Notes: a model not told the origin generated them from the sequence alone. Shown: positions 6,677 through 16,112, numbered from the stretch's first letter. The stretch: DNA of 64,000 nucleotides from Ruminococcus flavefaciens AE3010 (GCF_000526795.1 NZ_JAGT01000001.1:1139001-1203000); one strand, 5' to 3'. Numbers and translations: made by a program.

Positions 6677-7836
6677 CAGATAAAGAGTTAAAAGCTCTCA
6701 AGGAAGCCTTTGACTTCCCCGAGCCCGACAAAAAACAGGAGTTTCTGGAAGAGTTCTCAAAGCTCTCCCGGAACAATGATAAAAAACGTATACCGCCTAT
6801 TGTGATGCGGTTTGCCGCAGCAGCCGCAATGATAGCGGTGATAATCGGCGTTCTCACACATATGCCAAAGGATACCACGGATTTTGGAAACGGCAATGAC
6901 GGTATCGTTACAGTTACCGAGACCGCCTCCGTGACAGAAAGCTCAGCCCCACCGTCAGCTGTCACAACAACAGCCGCAGAAGGGAAAGCTGTCAAGACCA
7001 CAACGTCAAAGGTCACAGGCTCTGCCGTTACAACAACAAAGACAGTGACCTCATCAAAGACAGCAGCTGCACAGACCGAAAAGGCTTCAACGTCAGGCAC
7101 AGCCGTTAAGACTACAGCCGCACGTACTACCGCAGGGCATGAGACAAAGAACGATACCACTCAGAAGCCCGTCACGACAACCACAGCTGCACCCGATGTC
7201 AGCGGTTCTAACCAAAAGGACAGCAACGCATATGAAAACAGCAGCTCGGGACGTGATATGACTGTAACTCCAGATACAGTATACTACCTCCGTGATAAAA
7301 CTCTCACAGAGGACCAGCTCTATCCCACAGACGACAACGCAGGAGCTCCAACAGTAGGCAAGCCCATAAACAATTCAGATATGCTGAAAAGCCTGTATGA
7401 TGCTTCCGACGGCGTAATACTTGCAAATGTGGACGAAATGGTGTATACTTCTATTGACGGAGAAGCATTTACCGCAGAGGACCTGAGCGTGATAAGCTCC
7501 TATAAGGGAGAGCTGAACGAAACAGACAGGATAACCGTGCTTTTCAGCGGCGGATATGTCCCTGCCGAAAAATATATGGAAACACACAACGACGTATATA
7601 TCGATCACCCCGAAGAATACTCTGTATACGAAAAGGGTGAGAGCAGGTTCAGCCAGAATGAGGGAGCTCAGTATCTGTTCTTCATCATCAAAGGCGGAAA
7701 CGACATTCCCGAAGGAGCATATACCTCTGCCGCAGCAGGAAACATAGCCGTTTTCAGAAAAATTCACGGCAACTATGTCTCTGTTGACAACGGAAACTAT
7801 TACTTCACGGAAGAAATGTTTGACGAGCTGAGATAA
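6673..7836 (+). CDS. Single-pass membrane protein, likely anti-sigma partner
   Basis: 387 residues: a short charged cytoplasmic part (1-44), one membrane helix (about 45-63), a long Thr/Ala/Lys-rich stretch (about 75-170) as in surface linkers, and an outer domain (about 195-387) that I do not recognise. Translational coupling to the sigma gene and the inside-helix-outside layout fit an anti-sigma factor that senses something outside, like RsgI-type proteins in Clostridium thermocellum, but no zinc-binding or RsgI N-terminal motif is visible, so the role is inference. The outer domain is rich in Tyr, Asp and Glu and has no catalytic motif that I can name. Confidence 0.7.
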   Translation: MTDKELKALKEAFDFPEPDKKQEFLEEFSKLSRNNDKKRIPPIVMRFAAAAAMIAVIIGVLTHMPKDTTDFGNGNDGIVTVTETASVTESSAPPSAVTTTAAEGKAVKTTTSKVTGSAVTTTKTVTSSKTAAAQTEKASTSGTAVKTTAARTTAGHETKNDTTQKPVTTTTAAPDVSGSNQKDSNAYENSSSGRDMTVTPDTVYYLRDKTLTEDQLYPTDDNAGAPTVGKPINNSDMLKSLYDASDGVILANVDEMVYTSIDGEAFTAEDLSVISSYKGELNETDRITVLFSGGYVPAEKYMETHNDVYIDHPEEYSVYEKGESRFSQNEGAQYLFFIIKGGNDIPEGAYTSAAAGNIAVFRKIHGNYVSVDNGNYYFTEEMFDELR

Positions 7837-7897
7837 ACGCCTGTATTTCGCGTAAATTTATTCGTTCCATATTTTTCTGAAAAAAATTGCGCCATTT

Positions 7898-7927
7898 TTG
7901 TCACATTTCCTTTCGCCGGCGCGTTAT
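7898..7927 (+). promoter_or_regulatory. Possible ECF-type promoter before the transglutaminase gene
   Basis: TTGTCAC (7898-7904) and CGTTAT (7922-7927) are spaced 17 bp and no good TTGACA/TATAAT pair is present in the 130-base gap. This could be a target of the neighbouring ECF sigma factor. Weak call based on form and place only. Confidence 0.25.
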
Positions 7928-7966
7928 GTTTATATGGAACGATTTATATGAAAGGAAGATTTTCTT

Positions 7967-9373
7967 ATGAAGCATCAGAAGGTGATAAGCGTACTGCTGG
8001 CAGCTGCCATATCCACAGCAGCTATTTTGCCCGCTTCTGTTTACGCTATCGCAAAAGGCGACCTAAACAAAGACAACGTTATCAGCGCAGACGATCTTAC
8101 TCTGCTCCAGAATTATGTACTGGGCAAAGCCGAACTCGACCAGTCACAGTCCGAAGCAGCTGACATAAACGGTGACGGAGCTGTCAACTCCTTTGACGTT
8201 TCCGCACTGAGAAAGCTCATTCTCACCACACCGAGAAGCCTGAAATTCAAGGCGGTTACAGACCGTATACAGAGCGGCTTCACAGACGCCCTCAAAAAGC
8301 TGGATGCACAGGCAGGCGGTACTGTGGTAGGCTCTCAGGAAGAGCTGAAAAAGGCTCTCTCGCCTTACTTCTCGGAGGCTGTTGTAAAGACCTATACAGA
8401 CAAATATACCGACAGCTTCTTCAAGGACTCGGTACTCATGATAAAGCCTGTTTACTTCGACCCCGAGGCTTACAAGGTCAAGACTCCTGTAGTAAAGGCG
8501 CCCTGCGGCTGTACTTCAGCTTACGCAGGTACATATGTGCCGTCAGAGGCTGTTACAGAGTACATGAATATCAGAAAAGCCCATGACTTCAATTCCGAAT
8601 CACTTGGAAAGATACTTCCCGGACAGAAGTTCACTATCACCTACAGTGACGGGACCTACGGTCATGTAAATATAAACGGCGTAACAGGCTATGTAAATAT
8701 GGCGTATGTCACAAAGATCGCCGAGCCCGATGCAAAGTATACAGCTTATCCCGATGTAAAGATAGATTCAGTAAACTATAAGGACAGCAAGGTAACAGTT
8801 AGCGCTTCCGAGTTCCATTCGGAAGATCCTATCGGATTTGCGGCAGCTGTTATCGCACAGGCGGTAGTCCTCAGAAAGGATTATTACGCCACCGAGACAA
8901 AGTGGACAGTATCCACTACTGCTCCGCCGCCCACAACAACAACTACCACCACTACATGCCCTTATCCTATGGCTAAGGAAAAGCTCGATAATGTAGGCTG
9001 GGATCTCCAGAAAGCATTCAACGCTTCTGTTATACCATACTACGGCCCTGCTGATTTCCCCAAGGACGACAAGACCACAATGCAGTGGTATGCAGACTAC
9101 GGCTTCACCAACGGCAAGGGCAACTGCTACGTTATGGCTGCTATGTTCTGCGAAATGGCAAAGCTTCTCGGCTATGACGCTCATCAGATCTCAGGACGTG
9201 TTCCCCTCAAGGCAGGCGGCTACGGTCCTCACTCATGGGTAGAGATAACATTTGAAGGCACGACTTACGTCTGTGACCCCGACTTCACAGAAGAAACAAA
9301 GAGAAACGGTTATATGATAACATACGGTCAGTCAGGTACATGGATATATCAGAAAGATACCGTAATGAGCTGA
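7967..9373 (+). CDS. Secreted dockerin - SH3-like - transglutaminase-like protein
   Basis: 468 residues: signal peptide (1-27), type I dockerin (about 30-87; DLNKDNVISADD and DINGDGAVNSFD), a middle part with a bacterial SH3-like segment (about 195-250, GQKFTITYSDG to YVNMAYVTK), a Pro/Thr linker (about 315-328) and a transglutaminase/protease-like domain with a full triad: Cys387 in GKGNCYVMA, His422 in GPHSWVE and Asp437 in VCDPDF. The family contains cross-linking enzymes, peptidases and amidases. SH3 domains in secreted bacterial proteins often bind cell wall, so the target may be wall peptide or a cellulosome component. It has a GAAAGGAAG site and follows the sigma/anti-sigma pair by 130 bases. 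Confidence 0.88.
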   Translation: MKHQKVISVLLAAAISTAAILPASVYAIAKGDLNKDNVISADDLTLLQNYVLGKAELDQSQSEAADINGDGAVNSFDVSALRKLILTTPRSLKFKAVTDRIQSGFTDALKKLDAQAGGTVVGSQEELKKALSPYFSEAVVKTYTDKYTDSFFKDSVLMIKPVYFDPEAYKVKTPVVKAPCGCTSAYAGTYVPSEAVTEYMNIRKAHDFNSESLGKILPGQKFTITYSDGTYGHVNINGVTGYVNMAYVTKIAEPDAKYTAYPDVKIDSVNYKDSKVTVSASEFHSEDPIGFAAAVIAQAVVLRKDYYATETKWTVSTTAPPPTTTTTTTTCPYPMAKEKLDNVGWDLQKAFNASVIPYYGPADFPKDDKTTMQWYADYGFTNGKGNCYVMAAMFCEMAKLLGYDAHQISGRVPLKAGGYGPHSWVEITFEGTTYVCDPDFTEETKRNGYMITYGQSGTWIYQKDTVMS

Positions 9374-9390
9374 CCAAGGGAGGATAAATC

Positions 9391-10194
9391 ATGAAGAAGA
9401 TCTTAGGTACAATGGCATTCATCGCAGCTCTCGTTCTTGCAGGCTGCGGAAAGGTAACCACTGCTGCCAACAACACACAGACCACCACACAGCCTGCCAC
9501 AAAGGCAGTAGCCACAGAGCCTACCACATCCGAGGACAAGATGAAGCTCATCGGTGACAAGGCTACAGGTGATTCTGTTTACATCATCGTTATCGACAAC
9601 AAGACAGGCAAGGACATCAAGGGCTTCACTGTAAAGGCTGATACCGAGGAGGAGTACCCTGCCAATATGATCGACGAGGCTGACCCTTACGCAAAGAACG
9701 AAAGACGTACTCTCTACTACGTTCCCGTTAAGACAAGCGACGTTACCTACGGTGATACAGACGAGATAGCTACTCAGGAGTACACTGTAAAGATCACATT
9801 CTCAGACGATAAGGAAGCTGAGCTCCACCAGTTCCCATTCGGCGATCTCGACCATGCCGAGATACTCATGGACAAGGACGTTGCATACATCGAGTACACT
9901 TCAAAGCTCACTGACAAGAAGACAAGTACCAAGGAAGCTGAGAAGATGATAGCAGAGACTGCAAAGACAGAGGAACCTGCAGAAGCTGCATCTGAGATAG
10001 ATAATTCCTACTACGAAGAGCCTGTATACACTCAGCCTGCTTATCAGGAGCCTGTATACACCGAGCCTGTATACGTAGAGCCTACTACTGTTTATATAGC
10101 TCCTACCGAGGCTCCTACAGAAGCACAGGATCCTAACGGCGGCTGTGTAGGCAACGGCGGCTGCTTAAACGGCGGCGGACTCTTCAATGAATAA
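9391..10194 (+). CDS. Secreted lipoprotein with a Pro/Tyr-rich tail
   Basis: 267 residues. The lipobox LVLAGC places the lipidated Cys near residue 20. The body (about 45-170) is Asp/Lys rich with predicted strands; the C-terminal third contains repeats of an EPVYT/QPAYQ kind and ends in a Gly/Cys segment (NGGCVGNGGCLNGGG). No known domain recognised. It lies 17 bases after the transglutaminase gene and overlaps the acyltransferase gene by 8 bases, so the three are likely cotranscribed and may work together at the cell surface. The Tyr/Pro repeats could be a wall-spanning spacer (inference). Confidence 0.8.
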   Translation: MKKILGTMAFIAALVLAGCGKVTTAANNTQTTTQPATKAVATEPTTSEDKMKLIGDKATGDSVYIIVIDNKTGKDIKGFTVKADTEEEYPANMIDEADPYAKNERRTLYYVPVKTSDVTYGDTDEIATQEYTVKITFSDDKEAELHQFPFGDLDHAEILMDKDVAYIEYTSKLTDKKTSTKEAEKMIAETAKTEEPAEAASEIDNSYYEEPVYTQPAYQEPVYTEPVYVEPTTVYIAPTEAPTEAQDPNGGCVGNGGCLNGGGLFNE

Positions 10195-11233
10195 TCGCAT
10201 ACTCTATCTGAGCCGTCTGAAAGCACTTGCCTGCATTGCTGTTGTGGTTCTCCATTCATTCTACGCAGCCAATGCCTTTGCGGCAGATACAGGCGCTCAG
10301 AGCGCTATGCTCTCCATAAGAAATGCCATGATGTGGGCTGTTCCCTGCTTCGTAATGGCTTCGGGAGCACTTCTCCTTGACAGGAACCGAATACTGTCGG
10401 GCAAAAAGCTTTTCGGGAAATACATTCCCCGTATGGCAATTGCTCTTGTGGTATTCTCACTGCTGTTCTCGCTGTTTGACGCAGTACTTATCAAGCACTC
10501 ATCTGCGGGAGATACTGTAAAGGACATTTTCAGCGATATATTCCTCGGCACAGGCTGGGCGCATATGTGGTATATCTACCTTATGCTGGCGATATATCTC
10601 CTTCTCCCATTCTATAAGATGATAAGTGCAAACGCAAAGCCCAACGACCTGAAATATCTGCTCCTTGTGTACTGCGTATTCCTGTCGGTGATACCGTTTA
10701 TAGAGACTATATCGGGCAAAAAGCTGCCATTCTATATATGCGTGTACACTATCTATCCGCTTTATCTGTTCCTCGGTCATGTGCTCCACACAGGAGTGAT
10801 AAAGCTACCGAAGAATGCCTGCGGACTGATGTTCCTTATCTGTATCGGAATAACCGCTATGCTTACGGTGTACAGCTGTACATCAGCTGAAACAGCTCCC
10901 GAATCAAGCGGAAAGGTCAAGGCTCTTATTGAAACTTACGCTTTCCCGCTGTATATTGCGGCTTCCATAGGAGCTTACGGTTACTTCCGCAGGACCAAGA
11001 ACAAGCCCGTTCCCGTTCTGGATACTATCGCAGCAGAGCTGGACAGCTGCTCCTTTGGCATATACCTCATACACATGGTCATACTGAAATACATCTTCGC
11101 TGTTGTGAAGTTCAACCCCTTTGAACACGGCGGCACTATAGCAGTCATCGGCATATGCCTGATAACTCTTGTGATATCCTACGTCATAACAAGACTGCTG
11201 AAATTCGTTCCCTGTGTGAACAGGATAATATGA
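10187..11233 (+). CDS. Acyltransferase 3 family membrane protein
   Basis: 348 residues with about ten hydrophobic helices. The opening RLKALACIAVVVLHSFY carries the conserved histidine of the acyltransferase-3 family (OatA and related O-acetyl transferases), and an Arg-containing segment with RNAMMWAVPCFVMASG follows as in that family. These proteins acylate exported sugars, such as peptidoglycan or surface polysaccharide. The substrate is not shown by sequence. The start overlaps the lipoprotein gene by 8 bases, so translation is coupled; a good terminator follows. Confidence 0.85.
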   Translation: MNNRILYLSRLKALACIAVVVLHSFYAANAFAADTGAQSAMLSIRNAMMWAVPCFVMASGALLLDRNRILSGKKLFGKYIPRMAIALVVFSLLFSLFDAVLIKHSSAGDTVKDIFSDIFLGTGWAHMWYIYLMLAIYLLLPFYKMISANAKPNDLKYLLLVYCVFLSVIPFIETISGKKLPFYICVYTIYPLYLFLGHVLHTGVIKLPKNACGLMFLICIGITAMLTVYSCTSAETAPESSGKVKALIETYAFPLYIAASIGAYGYFRRTKNKPVPVLDTIAAELDSCSFGIYLIHMVILKYIFAVVKFNPFEHGGTIAVIGICLITLVISYVITRLLKFVPCVNRII

Positions 11234-11237
11234 CTGC

Positions 11238-11262
11238 AAGCTCCCTGCGGGGAGCTTTTTTG
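11238..11262 (+). terminator. Intrinsic terminator after the acyltransferase gene
   Basis: AGCTCC-CTGC-GGGGAGCT followed by TTTTTT, 5 bases after the stop codon. Confidence 0.9.
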
Positions 11263-11311
11263 TATCACCCCGCATTTTCTGCGCATATAATGATGCGGAA
11301 GGAGTGGTCTT

Positions 11312-11656
11312 ATGGAAAAAGCTGATATAATCGCCATTGTGGTCGTTACAGTTATCGCCGTCGCGGAGCTTACATGCCTGTTTCTCTGCTCAAAGCTGAA
11401 ACGCAAAAGCTACCCCCTCTGCGCTGTTCTGCCCATATTTGCACAGGATAAGGAGCTCCCGCAGCGTCTGGAGTACATATCCTCTCTCATGGAGGACGGA
11501 AGCAGCTTCATTGAAACTGTACTGCTCATTGACATGGACGGCTCAGATGAGCAGATTCAGCTTTGCAGGGAGTTCTGCAGCTGCTATCATGCCGCGGAGC
11601 TGATACTCCCCGAGGATATCAAAAAATCTATGAAAAACTATTTGCATTTTCATTGA
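11312..11656 (+). CDS. Small membrane-anchored protein of unknown function
   Basis: 114 residues with one N-terminal membrane helix (about 5-28, IIAIVVVTVIAVAELTCLFLC) and a basic KLKRK stretch after it, so the remaining 80 residues are probably cytoplasmic. That part contains LLIDMDGSDEQ, and has four Cys in and after the CREFCSC segment region. I recognise no family. The GGAAGGAG site 9 bases before the ATG supports translation, and the gene lies alone between a terminator and the recD2 promoter region (TATAAT at about 11665). Confidence 0.6.
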   Translation: MEKADIIAIVVVTVIAVAELTCLFLCSKLKRKSYPLCAVLPIFAQDKELPQRLEYISSLMEDGSSFIETVLLIDMDGSDEQIQLCREFCSCYHAAELILPEDIKKSMKNYLHFH

Positions 11657-11704
11657 ATATATAGTATAATATAAGTTGAATGTTTGTATGCAGAGGTGAA
11701 AACG

Positions 11705-13927
11705 GTGGAGCACGAAGTCCTTCACATTGAGGGCACTGTGGAAAATGTCCTTTACAAAAATGAGAATAACGGCTATATCGTGCTTGACCTTGACGCAGGC
11801 GGCGAGCTCATTACCGTTGTGGGAGAGCTTGGCGACATCGAGGAGGGTGAAGGTCTTATCCTTGAGGGCAGCTATATCACCCACCCACGCTTCGGCACTC
11901 AGTTCAGCGCAGTGTACTGCGAGAGAAAGCTCCCCGAGACTGTAGTCAACATCGAGAAATATCTTGCTTCGGGAGCTGTCAAGGGCATAGGTCCGGGACT
12001 GGCAAGGAAGATAGTTGAGGTATTCGGTGACCGCACTCTCGATATCATGGAGAATGCTCCCTTTCGTCTTGCTGAGATAAAGGGCATATCCCCAAAGAAA
12101 TGCGACGAGATAGCCGCAGAGGCTCAGAAGCTTTTCTGCCTGCGCAATCTTATGTCCTTCCTGTCACAGTACGAGGTGAAGTCACGCTTTGCCATGAATA
12201 CCTACAGGAAGTACGGCTCCGACGCTATGACCTTATTGAAGCTGAATCCCTATCTGCTGTGCAGTGAGAATATCGACCTTGAATTCGGCAAGGCGGACAC
12301 TATAGCTCACGATATGCATATCGCACGCAACGACAGCAAGCGCATAATCGCAGGAGTCCAGTACATACTCCGCGCCAACGGCGGCATAGGTCATACATGT
12401 CTGCCTCTGGAAGTCCTTGCAAAGAAAACTCAGGACACTCTCGGCGTTTCCGAGAGCGACTTCTACGCCGCATACAACGCCGCACTTGATGACGACGACC
12501 TCTTTGAGTATGTCAAGAACGAGATAGAGTTCGTGTACCTCCCCGATTACTTCTACGCGGAGAGCTTCATTGCGGACAGGATACATATACTGAAAGACTT
12601 CTCCTCTCCCGAGGACTTCAACTATGATACACTTATAGATATTGAGGAAGAGGAGCATAACATAAAATACGAAAAGCTCCAGCGGCAGGCTATAACCACC
12701 GCTGTATCACGGGGACTTATGGTGCTTACGGGAGGTCCCGGTACAGGTAAGACCACTACTCTCAACGCTATAATCTCCATATTTGAAAAGCGAGGTATGA
12801 AAGTCCTCCTTGCAGCTCCTACGGGACGCGCGGCAAAGCGTATGTCCGACTTGGCAGGCTGCGAAGCCAAGACAATACACCGCCTCCTTGAAGTGGTATA
12901 CGACTCAGGAGACAGGCTGACCTTTGCACATAACGAGAACAATCCCCTTGACTGCGACGTCCTTGTTATCGACGAGATGTCAATGGTAGATGTGGTACTC
13001 TTTGAGAAGCTCCTCCGTGCAGTACGTCTGGGCTGCAGGCTCATTATGGTGGGCGACAGCGACCAGCTCCCATCAGTGGGCGCAGGAAATCTTCTGGGCG
13101 ATATAATCGACAGCGGTATCGTTCCCGTTACGGAGCTGAAAGAGATATTCCGACAGGCGCAGCAGAGCTGTATCGTTACCAACGCTCACAAGATAGTAGC
13201 GGGAGAATATCCCGACCTTGAACGTAAGGACTCCGACTTCTTTTTCTTCAAGAGAAGCGACTATCAGCAGGCGCTGAAGCTCATAACAGACCTTGCAAAG
13301 ACAAGGCTGCCCAAGGCTTATAACTACTCCCCAACTGAGGATATACAGGTGCTTACTCCCTCACGCAAGGGCGTTACGGGAACTGTTGAGCTGAACAAGC
13401 TTTTGCAGGCTGAGCTCAATCCCCCTGCTAAGAACAAGCAGGAGAAAAAGGGCTATGTCTACACCTACCGCGAGGGCGACAAGGTCATGCAGACGCGGAA
13501 CAACTACGACATAACATGGTCCAAGGACGGCGAACAGGGCGCAGGTATCTTCAACGGCGACATAGGTCGCATAATCAGCATAGATAACAGGAGCTCCCTT
13601 GCGGTCATTGACTTCGACGGCAGAAAGGCTACATATCCCTTTGACCTGCTGTCTCAGGTAGACCTTGCCTACGCAGTTACAGTACACAAAAGTCAGGGCT
13701 GCGAGTTTGAAGCGGTGATACTCCCTATCATGGGCGGCTTCGACAAGCTGTGCTACAGGAATCTCCTGTACACGGCAGTTACAAGAGCAAAAAAGCTCCT
13801 CATACTTATCGGCACTGAGGAGAACATATATAAAATGGTAGACAACAACAAGCGCACGCGGCGTTACACCTGCCTGCGCCATATGCTCGCAGGGACACAG
13901 AAAAGCAGCTCCCCCTTTGAGCAGTGA
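11705..13927 (+). CDS. recD2: RecD2-type ATP-dependent DNA helicase
   Basis: 740 residues from a GTG start at 11705, which has GAGGTG 6 bases before it; the TTG at 11684 has none. The N-terminal part (about 1-75) is OB-like, then helix-hairpin-helix repeats (about 90-200), then a superfamily 1B helicase core: Walker A GGPGTGKTTTLNA (about residue 345), AAPTGRAAKRMS, the Walker B VLVIDEMSMVD, GDSDQLPSVGAGN, and the late motif AYAVTVHKSQGCEF with VTRAKKLLILIG. RecD2 is a 5'-3' helicase found without RecBC and acts in repair and genome stability. The neighbour mreB-like gene follows by 16 bases. Confidence 0.93.
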   Translation: MEHEVLHIEGTVENVLYKNENNGYIVLDLDAGGELITVVGELGDIEEGEGLILEGSYITHPRFGTQFSAVYCERKLPETVVNIEKYLASGAVKGIGPGLARKIVEVFGDRTLDIMENAPFRLAEIKGISPKKCDEIAAEAQKLFCLRNLMSFLSQYEVKSRFAMNTYRKYGSDAMTLLKLNPYLLCSENIDLEFGKADTIAHDMHIARNDSKRIIAGVQYILRANGGIGHTCLPLEVLAKKTQDTLGVSESDFYAAYNAALDDDDLFEYVKNEIEFVYLPDYFYAESFIADRIHILKDFSSPEDFNYDTLIDIEEEEHNIKYEKLQRQAITTAVSRGLMVLTGGPGTGKTTTLNAIISIFEKRGMKVLLAAPTGRAAKRMSDLAGCEAKTIHRLLEVVYDSGDRLTFAHNENNPLDCDVLVIDEMSMVDVVLFEKLLRAVRLGCRLIMVGDSDQLPSVGAGNLLGDIIDSGIVPVTELKEIFRQAQQSCIVTNAHKIVAGEYPDLERKDSDFFFFKRSDYQQALKLITDLAKTRLPKAYNYSPTEDIQVLTPSRKGVTGTVELNKLLQAELNPPAKNKQEKKGYVYTYREGDKVMQTRNNYDITWSKDGEQGAGIFNGDIGRIISIDNRSSLAVIDFDGRKATYPFDLLSQVDLAYAVTVHKSQGCEFEAVILPIMGGFDKLCYRNLLYTAVTRAKKLLILIGTEENIYKMVDNNKRTRRYTCLRHMLAGTQKSSSPFEQ

Positions 13928-13943
13928 GAAAGGAAGATAAAAA

Positions 13944-14963
13944 ATGGCAAACACTGATATCGGTATCGATCTGGGTACCTCAAATATCGTAATGACTATG
14001 GGCAACAAGGGCGTTGTGCTCAGCGAGCCCTCTGTCATTGCATACAACACACGTACAGAGCGCGTTCTTGCTGTGGGCAAGGAAGCCTATGAGATGATAG
14101 GCAGAAATCCCGACTATATTGCAGTAAGACGTCCTATCAGCGAGGGCGTTATCTCCGACGACGACCTGACCCACAGCATGATACGCGAGTTCATACTCAA
14201 GGTCACAGGCAGACAGCTCATGAAGCCCCGTATCGTTATCTGCATACCCTCGTTCATCACTGATATCGAGAGCCGTGCAGTTGTAGAAGCTGCCAAGAGC
14301 GCAGGTTCGAGACAAGTCTATCTTATACAGGAGCCAATTGCCGCTATGATAGGCGCAGGCGTCAACATCACCAAGGCTAAAGGACACATGATAGTGGACA
14401 TCGGCGGCGGTACTACCGATGTTGCTATAGTTTCCATGAACGGTGTTGTGCGCTCCCATACGGTCAAGGTGGCAGGCAATGCAATCGACCGCTCTATCAT
14501 CAAGTATATGCAGAACAAGTACAAGCTCCTTATCGGTGAGAGGACTGCTGAAAAGGTAAAGATAGAACTATGCAACCTTTATGATCCAAGCGACGAAATG
14601 ACCTACATCGTCAAGGGCAGAAGTCTCCTTAAAGGTCTCCCCGCACAGGTGCTTCTCAGCGAAACTGAGCTCTTTGAGGCTATCGAGGACGACACCTTTT
14701 CTATCATGGAGGCTATCCGCAAGGTGCTTGAAGAAGCTCCCCCGGAGCTTGTGGGAGATATCTACGACAACGGTCTCCTGCTCACAGGCGGCGGCGCACT
14801 CCTGGGCGGACTTACTCAGCTCATCAAGAGAACACTGGGTATAAACTGCAATATCGCCAAGGACTCAATAAACTGCGTTGCCAAGGGCACAGGTATGGCA
14901 TTTGGAAGAATGACAACGCTGCTTGACGGTTTCGAGGCTGCTACGGTGTATAAATATCGTTAA
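13944..14963 (+). CDS. mreB: MreB/Mbl-family actin-like protein
   Basis: 339 residues, the usual length. The actin-type ATPase motifs are clear: phosphate-1 IGIDLGTSNIVM, phosphate-2 MIVDIGGGTTDVAI and the adenosine motif LLLTGGGALLGGL. MreB filaments guide lateral wall synthesis. Ruminococci are cocci or short ovoid cells, so a retained mreB paralogue may have a division or surface role; this is inference. The gene follows recD2 closely and ends at a strong terminator. Confidence 0.88.
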   Translation: MANTDIGIDLGTSNIVMTMGNKGVVLSEPSVIAYNTRTERVLAVGKEAYEMIGRNPDYIAVRRPISEGVISDDDLTHSMIREFILKVTGRQLMKPRIVICIPSFITDIESRAVVEAAKSAGSRQVYLIQEPIAAMIGAGVNITKAKGHMIVDIGGGTTDVAIVSMNGVVRSHTVKVAGNAIDRSIIKYMQNKYKLLIGERTAEKVKIELCNLYDPSDEMTYIVKGRSLLKGLPAQVLLSETELFEAIEDDTFSIMEAIRKVLEEAPPELVGDIYDNGLLLTGGGALLGGLTQLIKRTLGINCNIAKDSINCVAKGTGMAFGRMTTLLDGFEAATVYKYR

Positions 14964-14977
14964 TTCGGAATTATTAT

Positions 14978-15003
14978 AAGGGCGGATACTATCCGCCTTT
15001 TTT
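14978..15003 (+). terminator. Intrinsic terminator after mreB
   Basis: GGCGGATA-C-TATCCGCC followed by TTTTTT. Confidence 0.9.
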
Positions 15004-15021
15004 CATTATATGACAAAAAAA

Positions 15022-15215
15022 GGACGACCTTTGGTCGTCCCTACAGCACGTTCATGTTAATTGCATTGTTTCCGACGGGCGGCGAAACGCCGCCCCTACA
15101 GTTGGTTCATGTTATTTATTTCGATAGGTATGGACTGCCAAAGAAAGCCCCTACACTCTCAACTCTTAATTCTCAAATCTCAACTAAAAAGGGCGGATAA
15201 TTATCCGCCCCTACA
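15022..15215. repeat. Three hairpins each followed by CTACA, plus a tandem-like filler
   Basis: Three different perfect stems, GGACGACC-TTT-GGTCGTCC (15022-15040), GGGCGGCG-AAA-CGCCGCCC (15077-15095) and GGGCGGATAATTATCCGCCC (15191-15210), are each directly followed by CTACA. A fourth CCCCTACA stands at 15148-15155, followed by CTCTCAACTC and related TCTCAACT words that also occur at 16241-16255. The last hairpin lies next to the mrp stop and may terminate it. No gene is visible. Confidence 0.55.
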
Positions 15216-15221
15216 ATAATA

Positions 15222-16052
15222 TCACTTATCCATTGAAACTATCTTCTCGGCAGCTTCTGTGAGCCACTCGCCCTCGAAGAGTTCTATGGTACCCTGATCG
15301 CAGAGCTTTGCAAGCTGCGGATCAATAGGGAGCTTCGCAAGTACGGGGATATCATACTGTGCAGCTATCTCCTCGATATGGCTCTCGCCGTAGATGCTGT
15401 GGCGCTTGCCGCAGTCGGGACATTCAAAATAGCTCATATTCTCGATGATACCAAGGATAGGTATATTCATGAGCTTAGCCATTTTAACTGCTTTCTCGAC
15501 GATCATGGAAACAAGCTCCTGAGGTGAGGTAACGATAACGATACCGTCAACAGGAAGTGACTGGAAAACAGTCAGCGGAACGTCGCCTGTTCCCGGAGGC
15601 ATATCAACTACTAGACAGTCTATGTCCTTCCAGATAACGTCTGTCCAGAACTGCTTTACAACTCCTGCGATAACAGGACCTCTCCATACTACAGGGTCAG
15701 ACTCGTTCTCGAGGAGAAGATTTATTGACATGATGTCAAGTCCCATTTTTGATTTAGCAGGGATAATGCCGAACTCGCAGGCGTCAGCCTTTTCGTGTAT
15801 GCCGAAAGCCTTTGGTATAGACGGACCTGTGATATCAGCATCCATGATACCTACGTTCTTGCCGAGACGCTGCATAGAAACAGCAAGCAGAGAAGAAACG
15901 AGGGTCTTACCGACACCGCCCTTACCGCTGACAACTCCGACTACCTTGCCGATATTACTCATCTTGTTAGGCTGCTCCAGAAGGCTCTGGGGCTCCTGTC
16001 TGCTGCCGCAGTCGCTTCCGCAGCTTGAGCAATCGTGTGTACATTCGCTCAT
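15222..16052 (-). CDS. mrp: Mrp/NBP35-type Fe-S cluster carrier ATPase
   Basis: 276 residues. A Cys-rich N-terminus (CTHDCSSCGSDCGS) precedes the deviant Walker A VVSGKGGVGKT (about 35-45), the VVDMPPGTGD segment and the family-typical MSYFECPDCGKRHSIYG with the CxxC that binds a bridging 4Fe-4S cluster. The protein should hand Fe-S clusters to target enzymes. The extra N-terminal cysteines are a common variant in anaerobes. It is monocistronic, with its own promoter facing away from the riboflavin operon. Confidence 0.92.
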   Translation of the reverse strand: MSECTHDCSSCGSDCGSRQEPQSLLEQPNKMSNIGKVVGVVSGKGGVGKTLVSSLLAVSMQRLGKNVGIMDADITGPSIPKAFGIHEKADACEFGIIPAKSKMGLDIMSINLLLENESDPVVWRGPVIAGVVKQFWTDVIWKDIDCLVVDMPPGTGDVPLTVFQSLPVDGIVIVTSPQELVSMIVEKAVKMAKLMNIPILGIIENMSYFECPDCGKRHSIYGESHIEEIAAQYDIPVLAKLPIDPQLAKLCDQGTIELFEGEWLTEAAEKIVSMDK

Positions 16053-16083
16053 TAAAAAACACTCCTTATGATATAATGATAAT

Positions 16084-16112
16084 ATTATACCACATTATTC
16101 AGAAAATAGCAA
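16084..16112 (-). promoter_or_regulatory. Promoter of mrp
   Basis: On the minus strand TTGCTA (16107-16112), 17 bp, TATAAT (16084-16089). Confidence 0.75.
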
